From Tomocerus qinae (taxonomy: Eukaryota > Arthropoda > Collembola > Entomobryomorpha > Tomoceridae): 64,000 nucleotides of DNA. This document shows, piece by piece, positions 23,688 to 35,357 of the stretch. Made by a program: the position numbers and the translations under genes. The DNA lies in assembly GCA_020055645.1 (NCBI GenBank), contig CM034546.1:33294001-33358000 (forward strand), given 5' to 3'. The notes under the pieces were generated by a model, which searched no databases, was not told the origin of the DNA, and worked only from the letters and a program-made list of their open reading frames with translations. Within the stretch, counting starts at the first letter, position 1; the number at the start of each line of letters is the position of its first letter.

Positions 23688-25208
23688 AGTGTACACAATC
23701 TAGCTATCTATTTATTTTGGTCTACAGTCGATTTCAGTTATTTTACTGCAAAATGTAGTTTCTGGCCATAAAAAAAGCCGAAAGCAACAAAAAACGAGGA
23801 CACTCTTCGGCCGGTTAAAATTGTAGTTATTAAAGGAAAGATTCCTAATATAGGCAGCTAAATTAGTCATGAAACTACATATAACTACGGACATTTTATT
23901 TCAATGATTCCATAAAGAGTTCAATTCGCAGTTGTAGTAATGTAATTTATCAATTTTTAATTTTAAATGATGTTTTAAATGAATTCACATTGAACTAATT
24001 ATCCAGTTCACCTTATTGACAATTGTCGAAAAAGCGTTAGACGAGTTCACCTACAACCGATCCTAGTCACCTTATAACTTGATTTTTTCTTGGGGTTCAT
24101 ACCGTAATGCGTTAGGTTACTGCGTGGGTTAAACTAACCACGGCCTATATCCGTAATATTTCATTATCATAATATTTTAATTGGTGGAAAGTCTCATACA
24201 TCGGGTTAAATTTGATGGAGATTTATAGTTTTATTTTCTTACTATGCGGTCACAGGACCCAGGTCCTGTAGTACATGGGGCTAGTGCATCTACAAACAAT
24301 TTTGTAAGAATTATGGTTTATAGTAGGCCAATTACACCGGCATTCAATTTGGTTCACCACTAATATAATGTACCGGTCACAGGACCCAAGTCCTGTTATA
24401 AATAAAGCCAGTGTGTATTCCGGGGCAATATTGTACGATGGGTAGAATGTATTTCAGATACATAGATTTTTATGTTAATTCCAATTGGCCTTTTCATGCT
24501 TTCTCATTAGGTGGGCCAGGGCCAGAGGTACAGATTTTACGTTACATTGATAGAGTCAAAAAATATTCCAAAACTTCGCCTTAGTACGGCCTAGGGTCAA
24601 CCTTTTGTTTAGAAAGAGAATTTGGCTATTGGCAAATTACTCCGGTTATCCACCACATTTTTCACTCGGATACTTTTAATCACCATTATCCATACTGCCA
24701 TCGCTGGACAATGGACCATTTTAAGGCCGAGTTAGCCTTAATTAGCAATGTAGCGTCAAGCGATTAATTAGAAAATTGAGTGTTTTTTATTGTAATTTTA
24801 GCTCATCGCTTGAGGAAGCGATCTTATAGAACCGCACAGTCTGTCCGCCCTTCTGTCCCCACGATAACTTTTTAATGCAAAAAACGGATATTGACCAAAC
24901 TTGGCAAAAACGATGCCTATATGGACCACTGACGATCCTTATTGATTTTGGGACAAATCGGTCCATTGGTTGCTGAGATACCGCGCGCTCACTTTGTTTC
25001 ATTTTGATAGTCAAAGTAGAAAATGGGTATTAAAAAGTTCAATTGCGTTTCCTATAAATTGTTTGCGGAAAATTTTTCACTCTGCTCCTACCAAATTTAA
25101 GATTTATTTTGATAGTCAAATACAACTTATTTTAAAACTTTTTGATTTTGATAGTCAATTATGATCAATATTGCTCTAATTTGAAGTACTGTAGAATTTA
25201 GTAATCAA

Positions 25209-25397
25209 CAGATACGTATCTAGAAATTTGGTCAAAGGGGGGGGGGCAACTAAAAATGATGTTAAAAATAATAAAATATAACATATTCGCGCGAAAATTT
25301 TTTCAATTTTTGGCCAATTTTGGAAAAATCCCTCCTTTCTCAGATCCGCTGCTTCCCCCTTCCACCCCGCCCCCACCCCCTACTGGATACGTGCTTA
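25209..25397. mobile_element. hAT-type MITE
   Basis: Begins CAGATACGTATCTAG and ends GGATACGTGCTTA (imperfect inverted ends sharing ATACGTATC / GGATACGTG). It is flanked by GTAATCAA at 25201-25208 and 25398-25405. G-runs near one end and C-runs near the other. Confidence 0.6.
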
Positions 25398-26892
25398 GTA
25401 ATCAATCCTATTTCTACTATCTTTCTACCAAAAATGTGCACATGGTCGCCTTTACTCAGGCGAGTTTCTGTTACGGCTTGCTGTAGGTTTTATTCTCTAC
25501 TCCTATACTCGAAAAAGAGTAAAATTTGAACGTGAGTGCGTGCTTGGACGTGTCCAGTGGGGGAGGGGGTGCAGCGCCCCTCTCAAAGTAACGTTACCTT
25601 ATACCCCAGGTTAAAAATGTGACCCGGACTCAGGCACCGAAAATCTCTTGCAACATGCATGGTTGCTGTGAAAATGGGCCCTTGCCCCGCCCCCAAAGTA
25701 GGAGGAGCTTAAGTGTTCTCAGCCAATAGAATGTCACGATCCATTCGGGGGCGTGGCTAATTGACGGAGTTAAAGTGTGGAAATTAGCCAGTGGGCGGGG
25801 CCTGTTACACTGGAAATTAAAATGTTTTCGATGTCTATTGACCCTAGGTAATAGTAAGATGAAATTTTAGAATTTTTTTTGACTATTGGAGTAACTCATT
25901 GAATATCGTATATTTTATACATTGTGATGGTCGACATTATATTCAGGATTCCAAAAATGTACCACACAAGAAAATCGGGTAAGAACTTTAAACAGAATTC
26001 TAAGAGTTGTAAAGCAATTTTTAGATGTATTTTGATGATCATCAGATATTTCCAAATCTGAGGTACCGGGAGCTTAAAGTCCTGGTGCATATAGACGTAA
26101 ATGATCTCTTGACAATCATATTCCTCATTAACTTTTTTTGGGAAAGTGCTAAAGGATCCGAGATTACTGATCCAAAACCCATAAAGTAAATTCAATAAAG
26201 ATTCATCGGAACTTATCCTAGAGGTTATATTTTAAAAATTTCACAATTTTGTCTTTGATTGGAAGACACACGGATCCCAAAATGCGTATACAGAAATATG
26301 TAACAATTTCAAGTTTCCAACGATAATATCTTCAAGCCAGAGACAAAAATGTGAAGTTTTCAAAGTGCAAACTCTACAATAAGTTTTGAAGAATCTTTTT
26401 TACACAAACCTACATGGGTACACATACGGAATTATCTTCGCGCATGTCCCACTTTACTCTTATAAGAAGAGAAGATGAACCAACAAATGGTCAAATCTGC
26501 CTTATTTGGCAAAGAGCCGTTAAAACGGTCAAATAAATGTTTTATGATAGTAATAATGTGAAGAATTTTTAGTCAACTCTGTCATATTATATATAGAATT
26601 CCAAAAGTCAATGAGTCCATTAAACTTTCTTGTCACAATACCACAACAAAACTTCAAGATGCGAGTGAAAATTAATAAGTACAACAAACGGTATACTTAA
26701 TTGAAGGAAGAAGTTTCTACTACCACGTCACACAACGGTGTATTTAAATTTAATAATTTTATCATACTTTGCCTTTAAAACGCGCAAGCGTGTATGCATA
26801 AATTAAGTATGAAACCATTCTGTTTTGAAACGTTACATGGCTTGCCCTATTCTCATAAATACATATAGACACATACAAACATACGTACATAC

Positions 26893-27045
26893 AAATGTTT
26901 TTAATAATGTACCCCAAAGCAGTTGACCCGAAGTCCACTGTAATCAAAGTGCCTTTGTCAGGTAACTTCGGAAGGCATCAGACAAATGCTCGTTGCGTGT
27001 GGTGGACATCGGGTAAACTGCTTTGGGGTACATTATTAAAAACAT
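26893..27045. mobile_element. palindromic MITE
   Basis: Inverted arms of about 45 bp (AATGTTTTTAATAATGTACC ... GTTGACCCGAAGTCCAC and inverse) separated by about 60 bp. Its inverse ends are almost identical. No clear target duplication. Confidence 0.55.
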
Positions 27046-30000
27046 TAATTATTCAATACGCGTGCGCCAGTTTATCTTTATACTTTAGTCATGATGAAAA
27101 GAGTCACTTAAAATTAATACCTGTTTAGTTGATTTTTCCAATACTTTGAATTTAGAAAACAATGAATTCAATTTTATTGTCGGCTAACTGCAATTGCACT
27201 TATTTTATACAAATATCACAATTAACCGAAATGTAATTTGCTTTTTTTCATACTTTATTATTAAAATTTTCATCAAAATGTAATAAATTAGTGCTAAAAC
27301 CCACAAAAACCAATTTATTCAAGTTTGTAAACTATTTTATATTGTGTGATGCCCAATAGTTTGTATTAAACCACACCAAAAAACTTTAGATAGCTTATGT
27401 TAAAAGAAAGATATACAATTGGTATTAACTGTTGCACTTAGGTATGTAATTTAGTGTAAATAGTATTTACTATAATCTTGTACTCACATATTTTCATTAC
27501 TTTCTCACGCACTTCATACATGACTCGATTTAAGTACAGCTGGAAACCAATTCGTACTTCATTCAACCAGGTTAGTAAATGCTTTTATTAAATATTTTAC
27601 AGAAAGCTGAAAAAACTCCAAATGATAGAAATTATAAATTATTGTCTACTCTACAAAAGAAGAATTGGCCAGAAATCAGAAATTTATTTCTTGAAATATT
27701 AAACAAGACAAACAATGAACGTTGTGCACAAGAAATTCAAGAAAAAAAAGACAGTCATCCTATTCCAAAAAAGAAATTGCGACTGCAAACCGGGAATCTT
27801 ATCTGCCACTCAAAAATCAATAATAAATGGTGGCCAGAGAAAAAGCAGTTAACTGAATCTCTTCTCAAAAGAAAATTCAGAGGAAAAATTTTAATTGAAG
27901 AGTTAAAGGATCGACTTTCAAAAGACAAGAACCAAATGCTCGTCATCTGCGAATCCTCAGATGCGTCCAAATATTCGGGGATGGGCGGAGTAGGCAAAAC
28001 CCTCACCGCCAAATGGTATGCACACACTTACGAACAAGAATATGATCATATAATCTGGATCGACTGCGGGGAGGGCAGTCTTCTCTCCTCTTTTGAAAGT
28101 CTGGCCAGAGATTTGGAGATTAAACATTTAGAAAAGTTAGTCAAAGTTCAAGATTTTGCGAGAAAATGTTTTGATGCGTTGTCTGCATTTAGATGTCTCT
28201 TAGTCTATGATAACGCAGAAAACTACAAAGGAAATGAGGGAATCATCAATGTCCTTCCAATATATGAACTGTTTTACTGCATAATCACTTCAAGAAGTCG
28301 TAAATGGGGAACGGAGAGGGTTGGATTCGGGAAAATATCCTTCCTGGAACTGGATATTTTCAGCGAAGAAGAAAGTCTGGAATTTTTAAAAACTACATTG
28401 CTTGATTCAATAGAACGAACAGATTATTTACTCAAAGATTTATGTCGTCAATTGGGAAATCTTCCTTTAGCTCTTCAGTTGGCTGTTGCTGCTTTAAACG
28501 GTGGGAAAATAGATTTAAAAAGCTACCTTGAGAAAAACAAGTTTGAAAAGATCATTGACGTCGAATTTGATGACTATGAACGGACAATCAATAAAAATGT
28601 AAAGATCGCCTTGGAATTAATACTAAAAGAAAATTGTGGGAAAGAAGCCCTCGAAATGTTGTTAATCTTTGGATATATTCGACCAGATGAGGTAGAAATC
28701 GAATTCTTCATGAAAGTAGTAAACTTTGAAAACGAAGAACAGTTAAAAATGGCAATCAAAATATTAAAGAAATATTCTCTTGTCGGGAAAACGAAAATAG
28801 AGATTCAAGATAAAATCAAGATTACGTTGAGTGTCCACCGACTTCTGCAGCAAGTAATTCGTTACAACGGACGAGAGACTGAGAAGGAGACGCTGAGGAA
28901 GATTCTCGGCTGCGAGGGATTCATCGACTACAAATTATATTCCTTTTACCAAATACGCGGATGAAGAACTAAGAAAAGAATTTCCAAAAGTCAAAGCAGA
29001 GTTACTCGATCAAAAGCAATTGAGGAAATTGATTGGAGAAGAGAGATTCGAAGAGTCGGTTCAGTTGGCTAGATTTATTGATGGAGAGTTGAAGACTAAA
29101 ACAACGAAATTTAATCATGCAGTTTGTCTGCATAAGAATGCCCAAGTAGAGGAATGTTTAAATATTCTGAATGAACTAAATCTTGAAACAAGAATAGATC
29201 CAATAAAAGAGGAAATGGCAGAAACGTTAAGAAAGATGTTAGAATATTTGAAAACAGTTGAAGACAAACGAATAAATGTCAAAATAGATTTGAATTTGAT
29301 GGACTTAAAAAGAGAACCCATCAAAAAGGAAATTGGAGATCCGATATTCTATCAGTATTTGGGATCAGCTAGGATCAACGAAGCATTGACAATTGGTCTA
29401 CAAATAGCAGATGACACTCACCTAATTAAGATTCAACGTGAAGTGTTAAGACAAAAAATATTCGACGAATCTGTGCAATTAGAAAAGATAACTAACGAAG
29501 GGTTAAAAACAAAAACATCAAAATTTAATCTCTCAGTTTGCTTGGCCAAAAATGAACAGTTGGAAGAAAGTTTGGATATTTTGAAGGAAATGGAGAAGGA
29601 AGAAATGGAGGAAACGAAAAAGTATAAATGGGATGCTGCAGAGATGGGGATGATGGGATTGAAAGAAGAATTGTCCAGAGATCTGATTTGGGGTAATCTG
29701 TTGATTATTTGTTGGAAAATGGACAACAGAAGAAGCATAAAAGAACTTCTTGAAAGTAAACGAAGATTCCAGGTCTTTTATTCAGAAGATTCACTTGGCA
29801 CTTTGATTCGATTAGTCCATTCTGATCTCATAAAGTACAATTATTCTCTCGCAAAGGATTATCTTAATAGATCTACAATCGAATTGGAATTGGGAGGAGA
29901 ATCAAGTAAAATTGACTTGAGGGAATGTTCATTGGATCTTTCATCTTTCGATCGACTGTCTCCAGAGGAATTGAAGTTAGAGAGAGTCTCATTCAATAGA

Positions 30001-30834
30001 AATGGGCGGGAAGTGGAGGAGGCGAATCTCAACGAATTCTGTGATTTCCACAAAATCAATAAATTGACACTCACGGGTGGTAAAATGTCTATTGAGTTGA
30101 GTGACGAAATCTCCATGGAATATCTTCTCTTATATAAAGTGAAAGTGTTGAACTGGAAAGAGGCCAGATGGAATATTCAAAGATTAGAATTGAGTGATAT
30201 TCCATTTGTGGAAAAGACGGAAATGAAAGTCAAAGAGATGGAGTTTAATTCTTCTTCTTTAGACATTTCATGTCTTGCTCCAACAATTGAAAAACTGCAT
30301 TTATATGAAGCAAAAGTTGTTTGTAATGAACCAATCAACCTTCCAAATCTGAAATATTTGAGACTTCAAAGGATGTCCGATTCTTTCTTGTTGTCTTCTT
30401 TACGATCTGCCAATCTCACACACATTGACTTCTACGTGATGAAAGAAGTGAATGTAGATGAAATACCCAAAAGCGTCACCCACATCAAGATTTGGAATTC
30501 TAACCCGATAGTTGTTGGTGGAGTGAGGTGAGTGGACAAACTCATTCTAATGATCTTTTCTGTTAAAGAAGTGGAGGAATTGTTGGGCCACTTTCAGACA
30601 GACGAACTCGTTCTTTACTCTGGATTGTTATCTTCATTTACACCAAAAGAGTTGATTGAGTTGACGAAGAAAGAAATAAAGAGAATTGCAGTTGGAGAAA
30701 TAGATTGGGAGGAAGAAGATTTGTCGGTTCTCTCCCGCCACGTCGACAGAAAAGCAAATTATTATTTGTGGGAGGGAGGAAGGGGGAGGGGAATGGAGTT
30801 GGAAGAGTTTGAGGAGTTAATGGAATTGTATTAA

Positions 30835-31110
30835 ACTAGTTCGAATAAATTCCAATAATTGTGATTTCGGTTGATATCGAGGATTGGATGGTGGAGATTT
30901 CTATCTTCTTGTAGTTACTTAATTGGTCTGTTTGTGTTGCCGTTATTCATGTTTACATTTCGACCCTCCTAAATGTTTTCCACAGAAATCTTAAATGGCT
31001 ATGAAATAAAGTTAGATAAAATCATTTATGACCTTTTGTAAACAAAATCTTTATTTTAATGAATTTATATTATTTGAAAACAAAAATAAATATAAAATCT
31101 ATATTTTTTC
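30835..31110 (+). other. 3' UTR of the NLR-type gene
   Basis: Follows the last stop (TAA 30832-30834) and includes AATAAA at 31005-31010. A diverged copy of the junction (TTTGAGGAGTTAATGG...GTATTAAACTAGTTCG) recurs at about 32920-32965, indicating duplication of the gene's 3' end. Confidence 0.5.
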
Positions 31111-31113
31111 CAC

Positions 31114-31260
31114 TGGCGTCGCAACCGCATTTTTTCATTTCGATGGCTAGCAGACATTTTTTGGTCGCAATCGAAAGCCAGTAATCTATTCTATTGTCAC
31201 CACCCGCCGAAGACAAAAAAAGTTTCTTACATGGCCATGAAATACCAATTTTCGTGCCAA
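31114..31260 (-). repeat. coding-frame repeat, copy 1
   Basis: Minus strand reads ISWPCKKLFLSSAGG, DNRIDYWLSI and LAIEMKKCGCDASGKN. It lies inside a 91-residue ORF (31070-31345) that starts MNLVGGIYKLSYPPK. One of six copies sharing this frame (see findings). The family is unknown. Confidence 0.55.
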
Positions 31261-31424
31261 AAAGGCCTATTTCACAGAAATGCCGCGTTGGACAAACAAT
31301 TTTAGGGGGGTAACTCAATTTATAAATCCCCCCCACCAAATTCAATACAACATATTTCCTTCTCTAAATAATTCTTGAACAACATCTCCAACAGCCATCT
31401 ACCATCCCCAAAACATTTCTTTAC

Positions 31425-31855
31425 CTGCTCCTAAAACATTCTACTCTTAAAATATGTTTTCCCCTGCTCCTAAAATATTTTTCACCTCCTCCTAAAATAT
31501 TTTTCAGCTCCTCCTAAAATATTTCTTCACCTACTTCTAAAATATTTCTTCACCTACTCCTAAAATATTTTTTCACCTCCTCCTAAAATATTTTTTTTCA
31601 CATGCTCCTAAAAAAATTTTTCACCTACTCCTAAATTATTTTTTCACCTCCTCCTAAAATATTTCTTCACCTACTTCTAAAATATTTCTTCACCTACTCC
31701 TAAAATATTTTTTCACCCCCTCCTAAAATATTTTCACCTCCTCCTAAAATATTTTTTTTCACATGCTCCTAAAATATTTTTTTTCACATGCTCCTAAAAT
31801 TTTTTTTTCACATGCTCCTAAAATTTTTTTTTTCACATGCTCTTAAAATTTTTAA
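31425..31855. repeat. minisatellite of ~23-bp units
   Basis: About eighteen units of the form TTTTTCACCTCCTCCTAAAATA with variants (CTACTTCTAAAAT, CATGCTCCTAAAAT). The unit subtypes are arranged in blocks. Non-coding. Confidence 0.85.
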
Positions 31856-32012
31856 TTTATTTTGGTCTACGTTGATGTAAACCTGTCTGAAATTCTTATT
31901 TGCATGTTTATCTCCATTTATCCACCTCCGTCTTCTCAAATAATTCTTTTTTTGTGCCGTAATTAGTATTTTAGAAATTTATTTTTCAGCCTAAAAGCTA
32001 ACTACACTCCCA

Positions 32013-32156
32013 TTAGCGTCGCAACCGTATTTTCTTATTTCAAGCACCAGCCAACAATTATTGGCCAAAATGGATAGGCTGCAACCTACTCTATTGTCAA
32101 TACTCGCCGAAGACATAAAAAGTTTCCGACAAGTTGATGAAATTTTAATTCCTCCT
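32013..32156 (-). repeat. coding-frame repeat, copy 2
   Basis: Minus strand open frame: ISSTCRKLFMSSAS, DNRVGCSLSILANN and LVLEIRKYGCDANGS. Upstream residues (KIALGGIK) also align with copies 1 and 3. Confidence 0.5.
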
Positions 32157-32899
32157 AAGGCAATTTTCATACAAGTGCAGGCAATCCAACTTTTCAGATA
32201 TTTGCAAATTTAACCTAATATAAAAAAACTTGATTTACGTGAAAATGTTGCCATAAATTAACAGTTTCATTCCCAGATTAGTCCAAATTAATGTAAAACT
32301 GTGTAAAATCCTCCACCCGTGCATCTCAACCCTATAACTCCGTCTTCTAAAAACAATTCCTTGTTATATGGTAATAAAAGAAATGAAATTAATTTTTGCC
32401 GTACTCACTAAATAACATTTTTTTTAAATTTTCGGCTGAAACCTAACCTAAACCTGTTTCCAACTTAATCATTAAATTTCATATTTTCAGCCCAAAATCT
32501 GTTAATTTCAAAGAAAGTCTCATTTAAACCCTCCTAATCCTTTTTAAACAAGTTTTTATAGGACAGTTTAAAAAGAACATTATTTTATTTTGCAAATTAA
32601 TTTCATTATTTTTGTCACGCACAAACATTACTGAAACTATTTTGAATCTGCACTCTCTATATAAAACCAAAATACAAAATCGCAATAGAATGAATTTGAT
32701 CTAAATCTAGTTTGAATTTTGTTCTCTTTTCACGCGAAAGTACTAAAAAGTTTGGACCAATTAATTTACTGATATTTAGTTCTCGCTTAGAAATATTTTC
32801 AATATTGTGAATTCTCCTTGCATTTCCTTAAATTCGAAACTGTCCAGTTGATCTTCTGCATTTTTGATAGCGTCTCTGTATTTTGACAAGTTGTTCGCA

Positions 32900-32965
32900 A
32901 TTAAAAACGATACTTTAGCTTTACGAGTTTAAGGAGTAAATGATATTGTATTAACCCAGTTCGAA
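32900..32965 (+). pseudogene. relic of an NLR-type gene 3' end
   Basis: The sequence ACGAGTTTAAGGAGTAAATG..ATTGTATTAACCCAGTTCG matches the end of the NLR gene (30801-30850) with scattered differences. It is followed ~260 bp later by a coding-frame repeat copy, the same spacing as after the intact gene, so this is a decayed tandem duplicate of the 3' segment. Confidence 0.45.
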
Positions 32966-33209
32966 TAAATACAAATAATAGTCAGTTAATAGCGCTGAAA
33001 GAATATTTTAGATTCCTGTCCATGCTGTTGTGGGTGTAGTAATTCCTCTTGTAGCTACTTTGGTCTGTTTATTCCATTCAAGTCAAATTTGATTCAAATT
33101 ATAAATGTGTGGGAAATAAAATGAATTTATAAATTATTTTTGCGTTTTTAATTAATGAAAGATAGTCATTTCAATGTGATCATTAATTGTACAATAAAGA
33201 CCACATGAT

Positions 33210-33536
33210 CTAATTTTCTCGATTGGCGTCGCTACGGCATTTTCTCATTTCAACCACCAGCGAACAAATATTAGTCATAATCGATAGACCGTATTGTAAT
33301 CTATTGTAAAAACCCGCCGAAGACATAAAAAGTTTCCGACATGACCATGAAATATTAATTCCACTGCCAACATGACAAATTTTATACAAATGGGTAAAAC
33401 AAAAAAATTTTTCATCTAGAGATCGGTCAATGGTGTTTAAATCCTCCACATCTTCATCTCCATCCCTCCCCGTCTTCCCAAATAATATCTTTATATAGCA
33501 ATAAAATAGCTGAAATATTCTTATGGCGTGATTCAA
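33210..33536 (-). CDS. hypothetical protein, 108 residues, containing coding-frame repeat copy 3
   Basis: The best-preserved copy of the family. It begins MNHAIRIFQLFYCYIK, has an acidic stretch (GRDGDEDVEDLN) and ends with ISWSCRKLFMSSAGF, NRLQYGLSIMTN and LVVEMRKCRSDANREN before TAG. Cysteines and the LFMSSAG and RKCxxDA motifs are shared with copies 1, 2, 4, 5 and 6. Function unrecognised. A small cysteine-containing domain exon or a mobile-element ORF fragment are both possible. Confidence 0.35.
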   Translation of the reverse strand: MNHAIRIFQLFYCYIKILFGKTGRDGDEDVEDLNTIDRSLDEKFFCFTHLYKICHVGSGINISWSCRKLFMSSAGFYNRLQYGLSIMTNICSLVVEMRKCRSDANREN

Positions 33537-33588
33537 ATTTTACAATTCTAATTTATTGTTGGCCCAAAAACTAAAACTACACTCCGAT

Positions 33589-33720
33589 TGGCGTCGCAAC
33601 CGCATTTTATTATTTCGAACACCAGAAAATAATTATTGGCATCATTTGAAAGGCAGCAATCCATTCTATTGTCAAAACCTGCCAAAGACATAAAAAATTT
33701 TGGTCGTGAAAATCTCATGT
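33589..33720 (-). repeat. coding-frame repeat, copy 4
   Basis: Open on the minus strand: KFFMSLAGF, DNRMDCCLSNDANNYF and IIKCGCDANRSV. Upstream part diverged. Confidence 0.5.
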
Positions 33721-34048
33721 GTTATGGGAGGGTACGATCTCTTCATGTCCACTAGATAGGGCTATATGACAATTTAATTGTTTATTGGTAATTAGCAATC
33801 AACTTAATTAATTACTTCTAAACAAATTTCTTGTCATAATTTAAGTGAAATATGGAAATCAATTTAATTACTTTCAATTCGAATCCTAGATAAGTATTTT
33901 TATCTAATCCAATTATCCGTCTGCATTTTAATTGCATTTATTGTGTTTTAGATAAAATAAATCCGTTATTTGGATTTATTAATTTTCGAAATGAAAATAA
34001 AAATCATTACAAAACAAGTAAACTTCCCCAAGTCTAGATTTTAAATTT

Positions 34049-34195
34049 TGGCGTCGCTACGGCATTTTCTTATTTCTTCCACCAGACAATAATTATTAGC
34101 AGTACAATCGAAAGACTGCAATCTACTCTTTTGTCAAAACCCGCCGAAGACATAAAAAGTAATCAGCAACATGGCCATGGAATATCAATTTTCGC
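34049..34195 (-). repeat. coding-frame repeat, copy 5 (frame-shifted)
   Basis: Contains LFMSSAGF, DKRVDCSLSI, a one-base frame change, then ANNYCLVEEIRKCRSDAK. It also has a stop just before LLFMSSAG. A decayed copy. Confidence 0.5.
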
Positions 34196-35357
34196 AAATC
34201 ATAAATTTTTCTCCCTGCACAATCTCTACCGTGATCACATTTATAAAACAGATTTATGTAATGGCATAATAATATAAATGTAATTATAAAATGTCTTCCC
34301 CATTTATCTTTCTTCTCCCACTCTTTTCTTTCCGCAGTTTCATCCGAGATTCTCGTTCCTCTTCTAATCCTACTCTTAAATATTTGAGTACACAGTACAC
34401 AATATTTAATTCTTAGTCAACTTCTAATTATGTAATAGCAAATAGCTGAATGCATTTAACTATAATAATAGTATTTGATGTATGCGCTCTCTTGTTTCCC
34501 CATGCACAGGTATTTTTACTTAGACTTTGACTCTCTATGGGAAGTTCTATGCATAGCTTTCTTATATGATGAATATTTTAGGTGACTGCGCATTAACAAA
34601 TGGTGGACGACGCTTTTAGAAAAAATGAAGATAATATTTTCCAGATAAAAGATGACCGTTTGAGAGATGGAACGAACATTTATGTAGAACGCAAAATTAG
34701 CAAAATGGTTACCTTTTTGCCTTTTTAGTTATTTTAAATTAGATGAAATAATTTGCAATTTTTATGTTTTACGGCATAAAATTCATAGAAAATGACAATC
34801 TTATTTTGTCATGTCAAAAGGAAGTTAGTAACAATTCAAATTTATTTATAATTCTGCTTCACATGTAGTGAATGTCATGGGGAAAAGGCAAAAATGTACA
34901 AAATGGTGCCTTTTTAGAAAAAAAGCAACCTTTTTCATGCCCTAGAAATGACAACATTTGGCGTTCCCAGATTCACTGAAGATTTACTTTACAAAGCCTC
35001 TGTTTGGAAAGGCAACAGATAAGAGACATTTGTCACTTTGTCATAAAAGTATTCAATCTCATCCTACTTGATCTACTTTATGCAGCAATTACCCATTATT
35101 TATAATTCTCGTATGCAGATGAATCTCGCTTTCGACAAAAGTAAGTAGATTAATATAGTCAACAGATACTAGTCTGATTTCATATTTTAATGAACGTGTA
35201 GAATAATTTATATAGACAATAGAATTATCGTCATAGACAGGAAGAGGAAAAGAAACATCAAATTGAGAGCAATCGGGACTATTCCTATTTCCTAAACAGG
35301 TGAGTATTTCATTTTTATTCGTGATACCGATGGCATGCATGTAATATTTCATTTTAG
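34196..35357. other. intergenic, AT-rich
   Basis: No convincing gene. The ORF at 35089-35352 (minus, 87 residues) has no recognisable motif. A possible acceptor at its edge serves the next feature on the other strand. Confidence 0.35.

Larger units (their letters stand above)
22621..27602 (+). other. 5-kb intron of the NLR-type gene
   Basis: GTAAGT donor and TTTTACAG acceptor. It contains a SINE-like insert (23259-23687), a hAT-type MITE (25209-25397), a palindromic MITE (26893-27045) and two copies of a motif with GGTCACAGGACCCA and TCCTGT (about 24246 and 24373). A moderately conserved-looking stretch at 24860-25000 (ACCAAACTTGGCAAAAACGA...) resembles dispersed repeat sequence. I see no coding exon. 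Confidence 0.6.
22501..30834 (+). pseudogene. CARD / NB-ARC / helical-repeat / LRR-like NLR-type gene, with two reading-frame lesions
   Basis: A STAND NTPase of the APAF1/NLR type, expected to be a cytosolic nucleotide-switched sensor that recruits partners through its CARD. Exon 1 (22501-22620, donor GTAAGT) encodes KRNLVFLMENLTNLTLVLGY...; exon 2 starts at 27603 after TATTTTACAG with AEKTPNDRNYKLLSTLQKK. Joined in phase 0 they form one six-helix CARD (residues ~1-88). NB-ARC follows: Walker A GMGGVGKT (166-173), Walker B CLLVYDN (Asp243), ITSRSRKWG, GNLPLAL and a winged-helix SVHRLLQQVIR in the MHD position. A helical region with an internal duplication (29.0-29.7 kb) and LRR-like strands (29.9-30.8 kb) complete the protein, ~1,115 residues if continuous. 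Lesions: frame change near 28915-28945 (first frame stops at 28964, coding resumes with IPFTKYADEELRKEF) and an in-frame TGA at 30529-30531. AATAAA lies at 31005. These may be real decay or sequencing errors. Confidence 0.85.

Noticed and set aside
27520-27602. Alternative NLR start: ATG at 27520 (MTRFKYSWKPIRTSFNQ) with a GTTAGT donor at 27571 and the acceptor at 27602
   Set aside because: It would need a 32-nt intron, and the product would lack the first half of the CARD. The exon at 22501-22620 fits both phase and domain.
30528-30568. A 41-nt intron (AG|GTGAGT ... TTAAAG) removing the in-frame TGA of the NLR gene
   Set aside because: Its length is not a multiple of three and splicing would shift the LRR-like frame out of register. 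The TGA is kept as a lesion.
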